This document shows, piece after piece, positions 1 to 12,519 of a DNA stretch of 64,000 nt; within the stretch, counting starts at the first letter, position 1, and each line of letters starts with the position of its first letter. The notes below the pieces were generated by a model, which saw only the letters and a program-made list of their open reading frames with translations, had not been told where the DNA came from and did no database searches. The position numbers and the translations under genes were made by a program. This DNA comes from Artocarpus heterophyllus (Eukaryota > Streptophyta > Magnoliopsida > Rosales > Moraceae), in contig CM046347.1 in NCBI GenBank assembly GCA_025403435.1, positions 23,386,597 to 23,450,596 of the forward strand. The letters run 5' to 3'.

Positions 1-756
1 TCAGTCATGCTTTCTTTATGTAATTTAATTGTGTTGCATAATTAATATTAATAATACTGAAGTCATGCTCGTTTATTAAGTTGAGTTTATGTTGCATTAT
101 AGACATAAACTGGCATAGTAAATGCTTGGTAATTCTTGATTTATTGTAGACAGAGGATGACATAGTGTATTCTTAGACCAATTAATAAGTCGAGGTGCTG
201 TCAAAATTAACGTAATAATTTGTTCCATGAAAATATAAAAATTTTGATTTGTTATTATTTTTTCTATCTTCAAATTATGTTAATTATGATTGAGTGACGG
301 TGGTTATAATTTTCATAATTAGTGTACCAAATCATCAGTGAGAGATGATTATTTTTCTAGTTTTTTTTATAGGAAAACCCTTACTGCATTATGGCTTATT
401 ATATTGTCGCTCTCAATTGATCTATATAATTAGTAAAAAGTACTTGCAATTAATGAGAAAAGATATAATAAATCAAATGCTTTAGATAATTATTAATTAG
501 AATTAAAATTTCATATCAATTGCAAAACATACAAAGGATTCTCAAAGCTTCACCGTTTTAATTTTATGCTTTAAATTTTGAATTAAATAAAATAAAAACC
601 ACAAAAATATTTATTTTATTTTACACTTTGATTTCAAAAATTGCTTGCCTTTTTGAATGTTTATTTTTATCAATCTCCCGAGTTACAAATTTTTACCTCC
701 CTATGGATATGACAACTTTTCTATACTACATACGTCCACCGTTTAAAGAAGAAACA
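1..756 (+). mobile_element. Ty3/gypsy-type LTR fragment (family F, copy 1)
   Basis: This stretch aligns by eye, with many substitutions, to 59518-60249 and in part to 54768-55085. Shared landmarks are the AATTAATATTAATAAT run near 40, the block around GACAGAGGATGACATA (151-166) and the terminal block with TATACTACATA near 722-732. It ends in AAACA immediately before a primer-binding-like site, so it reads as the 3' part (R/U5 side) of a 5' LTR on the plus strand. The left part lies outside the window. No coding sequence is seen in it. Confidence 0.6.
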
Positions 757-776
757 TTTGGGGCGTTACCACTAAG
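757..776 (+). other. Probable primer binding site of gypsy copy 1
   Basis: TTTGGGGCGTTACCACTAAG resembles the tRNA-Asp-type primer site of many plant gypsy elements (TGGCGCC-GTTGCC core) with several substitutions. It begins directly after an LTR ending in CA. Degenerate, so only moderately sure. Confidence 0.45.
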
Positions 777-1300
777 TAAATAAAAAAGAAAGATTTGGAA
801 TTTGCCCTTGATAATTCCTATAACAAAACTTTAGCTTTACTCCTTCATCTTTTATTCCTTTCTAGCTCTTCTTTTTTTCTTTCGTTGGTTAATGATTTAT
901 AGTGGAATGGGAGGGAAATTTTTCTTCAAGAAAATGGTTTAAGGAAACCGATTTCTTGAGAAGAAGAAGAGGAAGAGCTATTTAGAGAATCCCTAGAGCT
1001 ATAACTAGTTTTGAGTGTAAGAATTTGAGAGGAAAATTTTCTTGGAGTGCTTAATCATACTTAGTTTTAAGGGAAGAGATGGAAAGGAAAATTGGAGATT
1101 TTCTTTTTGGTGTATTTGGTTTTTGGGAGGAAATAGAGAAGAGAAAATGAAGTAAAAATGTGGTTTTGTGCAAGTACACCTATATATAGAACTAACTTTA
1201 ATATGTCTCCTCTTGGCTCATGTTTAATCAAGCTCTTAATTAACTTTGATAAGTTAAAATTTTGCCTAAGGTAGCCTAATATATGGCGCCACTCTTGGTG
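777..1300. other. AT-rich non-coding stretch, possible minus-strand promoter
   Basis: No open reading frame of note. On the minus strand a TATA-like CTATATATAGG lies near 1170-1180 and is followed, reading leftwards, by a pyrimidine-rich leader-like stretch (about 890-1150). This could be part of another LTR, but I found no second copy in the window to prove it. Confidence 0.3.
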
Positions 1301-2360
1301 AGGTGTGGGTGAGTTTAAGCCTTACAATGGCAAAGGATCAACTCAGATCAGCATATATCAAGGTAAATCAAGTAGTCATTCTTGAAGTCTGACTTTGTCT
1401 TTGAAGATTTCCACTAAGCAGATGAATTTTATACTACCAGGATTGATTCTCCAAAACCAAGCTTGCGATTTGATCTTCATAGAACTCATGGCTTTGAATG
1501 GGCATCTCATGACTTAAAAGGTATAAATTGGTGTTAATCACATGAATGTCTAAATGTTGAGCTAAAACAATGTCAAATGCATCATCTTGAGGCTTGGTCT
1601 CCTCTAATGGCTCAAATTTGTATGAAGCTCCCATGTGATTCAAGTTACTCTCCTAGCCATGGTTGTTTGAGTCATCTTCCTCCTCATGCCATTCTATATT
1701 TTGCAGCATTTGATTATGATCTTGTGCCGCTAGCTTGTTTTTAATTCTTGCCAACTGGTTTACAAAAGTCTACAAATTTTGTATCCTTGATCTCGTCTCA
1801 TATTGAAATTATGCATTGTTAGTAGCCAAAGCTTTGACTATGTCTTTATGAAACATACTTACAGGTGGTTGGTCTACCAAGTTCCTCCACTTGAAACTTC
1901 TAACCCTATATCATAAGGCCAGGTGTCAACCCATGGCTCCAAATTGTTGTAATCATCCCAACCTTGGTTGATCCTTAAACAATTTTAATTCCCTTGATAA
2001 TACTCGGCCATGTCTTCCAATCTAAAGTAGACTTCATCCACGAATAGTTGGTGGAAAGAGATGGTACCATTGTTGCTTTCAACCTAATATCTTGATGTGG
2101 CATAAGCTGTTGAGGAAAATTGAAGTTGCCACTTTGAGAACCTATGATACGGAAACCAAATAAGCAAATCTTTATACCTCCCCCATGCATTATAGAACGA
2201 CTTCGAGTCTTACTTGGCAAATCATAGAAGTATTCATCAACGTAACACCTCAAAGTATCTTGTATAAAACAAACACAAAAACAAAAATTAAAAACACAAA
2301 AGAAAAATTAAATAAAAAGAAAGACAAATACAAAAACAAGATAACAAATTTTAATTAATA
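1301..2360 (-). pseudogene. Decayed internal region of the older minus-strand gypsy-like element
   Basis: Two short minus-strand reading frames (2253-1975, 92 codons, and 1643-1434, 69 codons) are separated by stops and shifts. The stretch lies directly downstream, in minus-strand sense, of a tRNA-Asp-type primer site at 2363-2384, where gag would be expected. I cannot recognise a gag, protease or reverse transcriptase motif, so the assignment rests on position only. It could belong to a non-autonomous element lacking pol. The left end is not defined; it may meet the plus-strand gypsy fragment near 776. Confidence 0.35.
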
Positions 2361-2362
2361 AA

Positions 2363-2384
2363 CAATCCTCGACGATCGGTGCCA
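2363..2384 (-). other. Primer binding site, tRNA-Asp type (minus strand)
   Basis: The reverse complement starts TGGCACCGATCGTCGAGG, close to the TGGCGCCGTTGCCGGGGA site common to plant Ty3/gypsy elements of the Tat/Athila type. It lies a few bases beyond a candidate LTR edge at 2390-2395, as expected for a retroelement reading leftwards. Confidence 0.6.
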
Positions 2385-2389
2385 AAATT

Positions 2390-3261
2390 TGGTATGCCTC
2401 AAGGGAAGCATCAAATTATGTCTTTCTTAAATTATGTTCATTATTGAGTACAATGACGAGCAAGGTTTCCAAAAAAAAAAACGCTTACCTTATATTAATA
2501 AAATATAAGTTAAAGGGGCACCCCTACCTAAACTACAAGCTTAGACTGGTTTCCAAAGGCTGTAGTCAACAAGAACTTATAATCGGGGACTGACAAACAG
2601 CTATTGCTATCAATACCATATTAAACCAAAAGCAAATGAACTTAAGGGCCACCAAGCATCAGATCAATGTCCCCAAAAGCAAGGAGTATGCCTGCGTGTG
2701 ATTCTAATTAATTAGTTATTGATGCTAAACCTAAGACACAATAAAATTAAACATAATGGTAAGATATCAAATTTAATTAACTAAATAATTAAATTAACAA
2801 AAATATAAGTAAAAAAAATAAACACAAAACAATAATCATAAAATTGGTGAAAGGATCATTCTCCAAACAAAACAAGAAAACAACCATTAACAATAATCAT
2901 GAAAAAACATAAACAATCACAATTGGAAAATCAGAAACAATTCTGATTTTTAATTACATAATCATGATAGAGTTTTGATATCACCCTTAACAAAAAAATA
3001 AAATTAAACTAAAAACACTGAAAAAGAAGAAGAAAAGAAAGAAAGAGTAAGAAGAAGAATGATTTTGGAGTTCAAAAGTATTCTAAGCAAATGATTCTCC
3101 TTAAGCCACCACCAGACCTTCTCTTTCATCTCTCTTTATTTCTCTCCTGTAACTAAGAAAAACTAATAAAAAGATTCCCTAGTCAATCCTAAACTCATCA
3201 ATTTATAGGCTCTCAAATTCGAGGTCAAAACAGGTAACTTTAGGGTCAAATAGGAAGCTAA
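2390..3261 (-). mobile_element. Older gypsy-like 5' LTR, promoter-to-U5 part
   Basis: Lies between the minus-strand primer site and the insertion point of copia element A. On the minus strand it has a TATA-like CCTATAAATTG (plus 3199-3209). The rest of the LTR is taken to continue at 15922-17455 on the far side of element A, because A has a perfect 5-bp target duplication (GCTAA at 3257-3261 and 15917-15921). Joined, the LTR would be about 2.4 kb, reading from TGTAATACCC at 17455 to a CA near 2390-2395. Its second LTR is not in view. Confidence 0.5.
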
Positions 3262-4698
3262 TGTTAGACATGTACGCCCTAAGGAGTAAAAATATATTAA
3301 GTTTTTGGAGACATTTTTATCAATAAAGAATTTATTTGTTGTTTATATACCAAATCTTGTCCTCTTTACGTTCATATTTGTTGAATGTATGTTAAGCAAA
3401 CAATAGTCTGAGACTGTCACTCTAAACCTTTAAGAATTGGGCATATGATGGACAGATTATGCGAAAGATATGATTCTTAAGGTGATGGTCTAAATCATAA
3501 GATCCACAATTGAGGGAATAAAGCTGGGTACTTTATTCATGTAAAGATTGTTATGTTGTTTATATTCCTATTGGGAGATGGTTTGTCTTGACTATCAGAG
3601 GTGGACTTTGCGAATAAAAATATTGGCACATTGTCATAGGTGACGATGTGTTGGATCTGGACATAAAATGAATTGATTTGGATTAATAATTTTGTCTCAG
3701 AAAATTGATTCACTTTAGACAATCATTTGTATTGTATCTTTATCCTAAGATGAATAGTGGGCCCGTTGTCTTGACTTGTGTCTTTTGATGTACCAAAGGT
3801 TGACACCCATATCTTAATAGTGGTATGCATGCCGGTATGTTGGAGGCATGACTCTTGATAGCATAGATCTGTTATTCATAAATATGGAATCCATAGCTCC
3901 TCTTTAGGAGTAGTGATATCCTCTTATATACGTTATCCTATAATTGGAAAACTGGAGCGCTCAATCATTTAGATACATAGGTGTAACCGATTGCTATACT
4001 GTCTTTGGATGGCAAGTTTTTCGATGGTGAGTTAATGGAATGTAAGATAAAAATAATCGGGAAGGTAAGACAGAACTTATCCTTAAGCCAGTTATGGATA
4101 ATCCTATGGGGATACAATACATTATGATATGTCATGGAGACTTAGCTATACGGGCTTCATAATTCTATATAGTTCGAGAGTGCAGCTCCAAGCTTTTAGT
4201 GGAGTAGCGTTGGAGTTGATAATTATGAAATATATATCTAGGATATTGGGTTTCGTTATTATCGGGAGCTTGAACTATATAGGTCTATTTGGTCCCCTTT
4301 GCTAGCTCACAAAATCCTATAACTATACGGCGTGCTTTTCCAATAATTGGTGACTTATGTCAGATTTATTAGATTGGTTGAAATTCGAAAGAATCAAATA
4401 ATTCATGTTTGTTTATCGATTGAATTAATTTTGTGATAAAATTAATTCAAGATAAACTTGTTGAATTATTGGGATCGGATAATTCTTGTCTGTTTATGGG
4501 TTGATTTAATTTTGAATAAAGTAAATTAAGATAAACTTGTAGAATTATTAGGGATTCATTTATTTTCCTAGAGATTATCTAGATAAAGTTGTTTTAATAG
4601 ATAACTTCTCCATTGGGTTATTTGAATTAAAACTAAGACTTTATCCTATAGAATCTCGGGTGGAAAATAAAAGATTCACTGAGATTTTTTTTTCGATA

Positions 4699-4758
4699 GT
4701 TTGGCATGCCGATCATCAAGTTTGGCCTGCCGATGGGGTAAGTTCAGCCTACCAATGC
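4699..4758 (+). promoter_or_regulatory. GC-rich palindromic word array in U3 of A 5' LTR
   Basis: Three copies of a word like TTTGGC(A/C)TGCCGAT occur at about 20-25 bp spacing in AT-rich surroundings, ending about 115 bp upstream of the TATA box. The position suggests a promoter-proximal regulatory array; that role is inference. Confidence 0.55.
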
Positions 4759-4873
4759 GTAGAAAAGAGATCACACATTTTTATGTAGATTTTATCAAAT
4801 ATTAATTTGAATTTGATTCTGATTCAAATTTTTGAGACCTAATCTGATAAGGACTGACCCTAGACCCAACATC

Positions 4874-4880
4874 TATAAAT
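4874..4880 (+). promoter_or_regulatory. TATA box of A 5' LTR
   Basis: TATAAAT in the context CTATAAATAGGGAG. The same box is kept in A's 3' LTR (15517-15523), B's 3' LTR and, on the minus strand, C's 5' LTR (50069-50078). Confidence 0.7.
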
Positions 4881-5273
4881 AGGGAGTAAGTCTCAAGAGT
4901 TATTCAGATCAATTGAGAGATTAAGAGTGATATTCTGCTCGTGAGAATCTGAAACTCCCTAAGAGCTCTGATTCACAAATCACGAACACTAGCTTTAGGT
5001 TTTCTTATTTGGTTGGAAGGAGAGTCACTTGGAGGAAGAGCTGTACGTGTGAGCCCACACTCACTCCAATCGTGGATAGAGAATAGCAAAGAAGACCATT
5101 TGGTTGAGGCTCTTCTAGAACGTTACTTCTCTTCACAGATTGTGCGAGTTCTTCGACATTCAAAGGTTAGTAAGATCTAGTTAATTTATGCATATAGCGT
5201 GTCAAACTTGTGTTTGGAAAATACTCTAATGTAAAAAATTTTAAATTCCGCTACATACTATTTTGTCAGCAAT

Positions 5274-5285
5274 TGGTATCAAAGC
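5274..5285 (+). other. Primer binding site of A (initiator Met tRNA type)
   Basis: TGGTATCAAAGC differs at one base from TGGTATCAGAGC, the usual plant copia primer site complementary to initiator tRNA-Met. It starts two bases after the LTR end. Confidence 0.85.
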
Positions 5286-5779
5286 CTTAGTTTTTACATA
5301 AATTTACGAGTTTGTGATCATACTATATATATAAATTTTGTGATCTTAATCTCTCCTATGCTTGAATTTAATTTTGTAGAGAGTTGGCACTCTAGGTTTC
5401 TATATATTTTATATGTTGTCATGGATTATGTGGTGAATGCTTATTAATTAATTATAGTTGATTAAATTATTATTTATTTATTTATTAATTTATACCGGTT
5501 ATGGTTCCTTAGAAGTTAGAATGTGTATCTAGGTTTTTCATGTAATTAGATGGCGCACTATCATCTTCGTCTAGGAATTATATTTAATTTTAAATTGGTA
5601 AGAATTTTGTAAGTAAATAATTATTCAGAGAAGACAGATTTAGAAGGTGGATCTAGAAGATGGATGATGACGCTCCTAAGTATTTCCTAAGTCTCAAATT
5701 TTTTGTTTTTGAATTGTTGAAAATAAAATTGATGAATTGCATTAAAAATTGTAATTTCTAGAAAGGGTGATTTTTGCTT

Positions 5780-5965
5780 GGTCGGCATGCTGAACTCTCC
5801 AGTTCAGCAGGCCAGACATAAGGTTCGGTAGGCTATCAATGGGGCAGAAATCAGGAGGCTCTGGTGACAGGCCGTACTTCTAGTTCGACAGGCCGATTTG
5901 TCATGAATCGGTAGGCCGATGGGTCATGACCGGCAGGCCGATCACCTAGATCGGCTTGCTGGCAG
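5780..5965 (+). repeat. GC-rich palindromic word array in leader of A
   Basis: Roughly seven copies of a word around (C)GGCAGGCCGA occur between the primer site and gag. They are mostly in the opposite orientation to the LTR array (GGCAGGCCGA rather than TCGGCCTGCC). Flanking DNA is AT-rich. Equivalent leader arrays are present in B and C. Confidence 0.6.
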
Positions 5966-6681
5966 AGAGCTAAAAAATTTTCCAAAAAAGGTACAGCTTT
6001 TCAATGCAGTTTTAATTTTATTTTTGTGACAATTTTGAGAAACATTAAATTGGGATATGACCGGAAATGTGAAGTATTCGATTCATATAGGATTAAAGAC
6101 TTGAAGGTGGGGCATTACACAAAGAAGGATACAGCTTGAGGATTCAAAGATGAAGAATTGATAAAATATTTCTATTATTCTGTTGTAATCTTTATTTTCT
6201 ATTTTGTAGGGTGGAACTATAATATTACGGTTATTATTATTTTACTTGTAGCTTTGCTTGATTGCTTTGTTTGTCTGCATTATAATATGATTTGCCATGT
6301 ATATTGATAACATATCATATAGAATAGGGAGTGCTGCTCATATTAAAATTGTTCATGCATGTTCTTAAAATAAAACCTTGATTTCAAAAGATTGAATGGG
6401 AGAACGTCTTCGAAGAGAGGACCTGCGTCCTCTATCGTTGGTCTATAGGAAGAACATGGTGGTCCCAACTCCTAGGAAGGGATTTCTATCATGTACCAGA
6501 TTAGTTCTCTGAGAGGATAAGGTATTTTAGCATAATTTATGGTTGGACACCGCTAAGTGGTGATTATAAATCATGGATAAAATATTGAAACGATGGTTAT
6601 ACAATCACGTTAATTTTATTATTAACCTCCCCTAGGAGCTCTGTTAATAGAATTAATGGCCAAAGAAACTATTATTAATAT

Positions 6682-6717
6682 ATCCTGGATCATACGGGTC
6701 CTGCGTATGATCCAGGA
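6682..6717 (+). other. Perfect 14-bp-arm hairpin in leader of A
   Basis: ATCCTGGATCATAC (6682-6695) and its exact reverse complement (6704-6717) flank an 8-base loop. Outer ATTAATATAT/ATATATTAAT sequences extend the stem with a bulge. It lies about 230 bases upstream of the gag start. B and C lack the right arm. Confidence 0.7.
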
Positions 6718-6946
6718 TGGCATATATTAATCAGGAGGGGATCCGTGTTCCTGATTGAATTTGGCATGAGTCCCCTAAGAGTTTGTTGAATTCTAAGTTG
6801 GGAAATATCGTTGTAAGGTTGTGACATTTTCAAGGTTTTTACACATAAACACATTTGTATGTTTTTTACATGATTGTGTTATCTTACTAAATTGTTATGA
6901 TATGTTTGCTTATGTTTGGTATATGATTCTTTATTGTAGATTAAAA

Positions 6947-9900
6947 ATGTCTAAAAACGCTTTATCTTCAATACTTGACAAAAACCTATTAACAAGAGAG
7001 AACTATAATGATTGGAAATGGAACTTGGATATCGTCTTCTCCTTTGAGAAACTAAAATTTGTGCTGACAACCCCTTGTCCTCCCGAGCCTACAAGAGACT
7101 CCACTAATGAGCAATTCCAAGCGTATGATCGCTGGAAAGATGCAAATGATCAGGCCTGTTGCTATGTTATAGCTATCATGAATAATGTGTTGCAGGCTCA
7201 ACATGAGGAATATGAGACTACAAAGCAGATCATGGATAATCTTGAAGACATGTTTGGAGGCTAGGCCATAACAAAGCGGAAAGGGGCGCTTCAGAAACTT
7301 TTTAACTGTAAGCAGAGGCTGGGGACATCTGTAAAGGAGCACATGATGTTGGTCATAGGTTACCTCGTTGAGGCTCAAACCATTGGAGCTGACATTGATG
7401 CTAAAACTCAGATGACTATGGTCTTTGAGACTCTGCCAAAGGAATTTATTCTATTTAGAGCTATATTTAATTTGAGCGATAGGCAGGATTTGACCTTAAC
7501 AGAATTAATGAAGCAGCTATAGGAGTTTGAACTACTGATCAGGGAGTCTTCTACAGGTGGAGAGGCTAACTTGGTAACTGCTTCTGGTTTCAATCCCAAT
7601 TCTGGGAATGGAAAGAAACAACAGGCCAAGAATGGGAAGTCTTCTGTTCCTGCTAACAACAAGAGCAAGAAGAAAAAGAAGAAGAACTTGAAGAAGCTTA
7701 AGTGCTTCTTCTGTAGGAATGTCGGACATATAAAGAAGCATTGCAAGGACTTCCTTTCTAAAGGAGGTAGGTGTGATCTTCTGTATTTAGAAACTTATTT
7801 GGTTGAGGAATCCTTTGACATTTAGGTCATAGATTCCGGTGCAACTAATCATGTTTGTGTTTCTTTGCGGGGGTTCAAAGAAACAAGAAGTCTACTACTT
7901 GAAGACTTCACGCTTCGGATGGAAGATGGATCCTTGGTCTTAGCGGAAGCAGTGGTAGACGTCCATCTTTATTTTGATAATTATAGGAATTTAATTTTGC
8001 GAGATTTTTTTTATGTTCCTAAATTTAAAAGGAATTTAATTTATGTAGCTTGTTTATTTAAAGACTCCCATTTGCTTTCTTTTAATGATAAAGTGGTGAT
8101 TCGTAAAAACAAATCTTTTATCTTTTATCTATATTTTATTAAACTTAAGATGGACTTACTGCTTAATGCTGAGATGAATGATAATAACTTTAAAAGACTT
8201 AAAACTTCTCACTCTAATAAGACTTATCTTTGGCATTTGCGCCTAGGTCATATTAACCTGAATAGGATTCAAAGGTTGGTAAGGGATGGACCTTTGAGTC
8301 ACTTGAAGGTGGAATCCATACCTCAATGTGAATCTTGTTTGGAGGGTAAAATGACCAAAAAACCATATGGGTCTAAGGGCAATAGGGCCGAAAGGGTTCT
8401 AGAACTTGTGCATCGTGATGTTTGCGGACCAATGAACATACAAGCACGAGGAGGGTATGAGTACTTCGTCACTTTTATTGACAATTACTCAAGATATGGG
8501 TATGTGTGCTTGATGCACCACAAAAGTGAAACTTTTGACAAGTTTAGGGAGTTTCGGGCTTAAGTGAAAAAGCAATTGGGTAGACCCATAAAGGCACTTC
8601 GATCCGATCGAGATAGAGAATACCTTTCTGATGAGTTCTTGGGATACTTATTAGAGAATGGGATTTTGTCCCATTTGACTGCGCCGAGCACTCTACAGCA
8701 GAATGGCATAGCGGAGAAAAGGAATAGACTTTATTAGACATGGTCAGGTCTATGATGAGTTATTCATCATTGCCTTTATCCCTTTAGGGATATGCACTAC
8801 AAACTGCATGTTATCTTTTTAAAAATGTGCCTTCAAAATCGGTCCGTAAAACTCCTCATGAGTTGTGGATGGGCAAGAAGACATCCTTAAACCATATTCA
8901 CATTTGGGGATGTCTGGCTGATGTCCTGTTTAAGGATGCAAATAAGTTCGAAGCATGTTTGGAAGTTTGCATGTTTGTAGGATATCCAAAAGGGACTAAA
9001 TAGGGTTATTTCTATAACCCAAAGGAAAATAAAAGTCGTGGTTTCAACTAATGCAACTTTCCTTGAGTAAAGTTACATGGAGGACTTTAAACCTCGAAGC
9101 AAAGTGGTGCTTGAGGAATTAAGGAGTGATTCGATCACTCTGGAGGTTTCGAATGAAATCATTCCGATCAGTGTAGAAAATCCAAACGAACCTGAACAAC
9201 AACCTAAGGGGCTTCGACATAATGGGAGGATCGGGCGTCAACCTGAGAGGTATATGTTTAATGGGGAGGTTTTCTTGGCTGAACCAGATGAACATGACAA
9301 AGATCCTTATACTTACGCAGAGGCTATGGAGGATGTCGATTCGAAACTCTAGACAGAGGCCATGAACATAGAGATGAAGTCTATGGAGACTAATCAGGTC
9401 TGGTAGCTTGTGGATCTTTCCAAAGGGGTAAAACCCATAGGGTGTAAGTGGATCTACAAGAGGAAAAGAGGAGTGGATAGAAAGGTCGAAACCTTTAAGG
9501 CTAGACTGGTAGCTAAGGGTTATTCGCAAAAGGAAGGAATCAATTATGAGGAAACCTTTTTGCCTGTAGCCATGCTTAAGTCCATCCAGATTCTCTTGTC
9601 CATAGCTATCGCTTTCGACTACGAGATTTGACAAATGGATGTCAAGACGGCTTTTCTAAATAGCTATCTTGATGAGTCTATTTATATGGAACAACCAGAC
9701 GGGTTCAAGGTCAAGGGTCAAGAAGGTAGGTTTGTAAGCTACTAAAGTCAATTTATGGACTTAAGCAAGCTTCTCGTTCTTGGAACATAAGATTTGATCA
9801 GGTGATCAAGACTTATGGTTTCTCACAAAATATGGATGAGCCATGTGTTTACAAACACATTAAGGATGGAAAGGCGGTTTTTCTTCTGCTCTATGTAGAT

Positions 9901-10880
9901 GACATTATGCTAATTGGCAATGACATTAGTGCATTGTCATCGATCAAATTATGGTTGACCAAGCAGTTTGACATGAAGGACTTGGGTGAGGCTAATTTTA
10001 TTCTTGGTATCCAGATCTTTCGGGATAGGAATAACAAAATGATAGCTTTGTCCTAGGCCAGCTACATAGATAAAATTCTCAAGTGATTTTCAATGTAGGA
10101 TTCCAAGAAAGATGGGCAACCATCTAGGTCTAGAATTACTCTTTCTAAGAAAGACTCTCCAAAGTTTGAGGAAGAAAGAGAATACATGAAGAAGGTGCCT
10201 TATGCTTCGGTAGTGGGTAGTCTCATGTATACCATGCTTTGCACACGACTGGATATTTGTTATGCGGTTGGGATTGTAAGTCGATTTCAGGCGGATCTAG
10301 GACCAAACCACTAGATTGTGGTTAAGCATATTTTTAAGTACTTGAGAAGAACTGAGGGTATATGCTTGTATATTCGGTTGAGCACTTAACTCCTCTAGAA
10401 TATACTGACTCGGATTTTCAATCCTGTCTAGATTCTAGGAAATCAACTTCAGGTTTTGTATTTACTCTGGGCGTCGGTGCCATCAGTTGGAGAAGTATGA
10501 AGCAAGATTGCACTTCAGATTCAACGATGGAGGCCGAGTATGTGGCAGCTAACGATGCTTCGAAAGAAGCATTGTGGCTCCGCAAGTTCCTTGGGGATCT
10601 TGAGGTAATTCTTGGTATGGATAAATTGGTATCATTTTATTGTGATAACAGTACGGCGGTAGGTAATACTAAGGAACCAAGATTTCATAAGAAGAGTAAG
10701 CATATTGATCAGAAGTATCATGTGATAAAGGACTTCGTTGAGGGTAGGCATGTCACGGTGTGCAAGATCGCGTCAGAGGACAATTTAGTTGATCCATTTA
10801 CGAAGACACTTACTAGGAGAGTCTTTGAGAGGCATGTGGAAGCTATGAGGATACGAGATTTGTCATATTTACTCACTTAG
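6947..10880 (+). pseudogene. gag-pol relic of copia element A
   Basis: The copia polyprotein starts at ATG 6947 (protein start MSKNAL, conserved in B and C). The gag core is followed by a CCHC zinc knuckle (CFFCRNVGHIKKHC, 7703-7744) and a protease motif D-S-G-A with the aspartate at 7832. The integrase has the H-H-C-C finger and first catalytic aspartate (about 8230-8430) and a GIAEKRNR-like end. The reverse transcriptase has YVDD at 9892-9903, and RNase H spans roughly 10400-10860, ending SYLLT-stop. Many in-frame stops break it, including TAG at 7262-7264, 7520-7522, 7823-7825 and 8785-8787. Several replace Gln or Trp seen in sister copies. Frame changes occur as well, so no functional product is expected. 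Confidence 0.93.
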
Positions 10881-10883
10881 CAC

Positions 10884-10893
10884 AAGTGGGAGA
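10884..10893 (+). other. Polypurine tract of A
   Basis: AAGTGGGAGA immediately precedes the 3' LTR. The same tract precedes the 3' LTRs of B (42197-42206) and C (minus strand, about 44124-44133). It primes plus-strand DNA synthesis in reverse transcription. Confidence 0.8.
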
Positions 10894-12519
10894 TTGTTAG
10901 ACATGTATGCCCTAAGGAGTAAAAATGTAATAAGTTTTTGGAGACACTTTTATCAATAAAGAATTTATTTATTGTTTATATACCAAATCTTGTCCTCTTT
11001 ATGTTCATATTTGTTGAATGTATGTTAAGCAAACAATAGTCTGAGACTGTCGCTCTAAACCTTTAAGAATTAGGCATATGATGGACAAATTATGCGAAAG
11101 ACACAATTCTTAAGGTGACAGTCTAAATCATAAGATCTTCAATCGAGGGAATAAAGTTGGGCACTTTATTCATGTAAAGATTGTTATGTTGTCTATATCC
11201 CTATTGGGAGATAGTTTGTCTCGACCATCGGAGGTCGACTCCGTGAATAGAAACATTGGCACATTGTCATAGGTGACGATGTGTTGGATCGAGACATAAA
11301 GTGAATTGATTTAGATTAATAATTTTGTTTCAGCAAATCGATATACTTTAGACAATCATTTGTATCGTACCTTAATGTTGAGATAAATAGTGGGCCCGTT
11401 GTCTTGACTTGTGTCTTTTGATGTACCAAAGGGTGACACCCAGATCTTAATAGTGGTATGCATGTTGGTACGTTGGAGGCATGACTCTTGATAGCGTAGA
11501 CCTATTATTCATAGATATGGAATCCATAGCTCCTCTTTAGGAGTAGTGATATCCTCTTATATACATTATCCTGTAATTGGAATACTAGAGTGCTTAACCA
11601 TTTGGATACATAGGTATAATTGATTGGTATATTATCTTTGGATGGTAAGTTTTTCAATGGTGAGATAATGGAACGTAAGATAAAAATAATTGGGAAGGTA
11701 AAATAGAACTTGTCCTTAAGCCAGTTATGGATAATCTTATGGGGATACGATACATTATGATATGTCATGGAGACTTAGCTATACGGGCTTTGTAAATCTA
11801 TATAGTTCGATTGTACAGCTCTAAGCTTTTAGTGGAGTAGCGTTGGAGTTGATAATTATGAAATGTATATCTGGGATATTGATTTCATAATTATCGGGAG
11901 CTTGAACTATATAGGTCGATTTGGTCCCCATTGCTAGCTCACAAAATCCTGTAACGATACGGCGTGCTTTTCCAATAATTGATGACTTATGTCAGATTTA
12001 TTAGATTGGTTGAAATTCGAAAGAATCAAATAATTCATGCCTGTTTATCGGTTGAATTAATTTTATGATAAAATTAATTCAAGATAAACTTGTTGAATTA
12101 TTGGGATCGAATAATTCTTGTCTGTTTATCGGTTGATTTAGTTTTGAATAAATTAAAGCAAGATAAACTTGTAGAATTATTAGGAATTCATTTATTTTCC
12201 TAGAGATTATCTAGATAAAATTGTTTTAATTAGATAACTTCTCCATTGTAACACCCGCCTATTTTATGTAACGGACCACGTTAAGTTAGTAACATTGCTA
12301 AGGAATTTTATTAATAAATTTAGTTATATGATATGATATGTGATGTGCATGTTACTAACTTTTTATGTCAAGTTTTGTGACAGGTGATGACCGCATGGGA
12401 TCGTTGTGCTCTAGTGTTCATGTGAAATTTTAAGTATATGTTTATTTATGATGCAATATATGATTATTTATGATGCAATGATATATGAATGTTTTATGTC
12501 GTGTCATTTAATGACATAT

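Larger units (their letters stand above)
3262..5271 (+). repeat. 5' LTR of copia element A
   Basis: Begins TGTTAGACATGT and ends at CAGCA just before the primer site. The direct repeat partner is 10895-15916 minus insertion H. U3 carries a GC-rich word array at 4699-4758. TATAAAT at 4874-4880 is the likely core promoter. The same LTR family appears in copia B, C and E. Confidence 0.93.

Noticed and set aside
7408..7746. Minus-strand reading frames with Phe/Leu-rich runs opposite the gag region
   Set aside because: They are the complement of the Lys-rich stretch next to the zinc knuckle of copia A. The same shadows occur opposite C and B.
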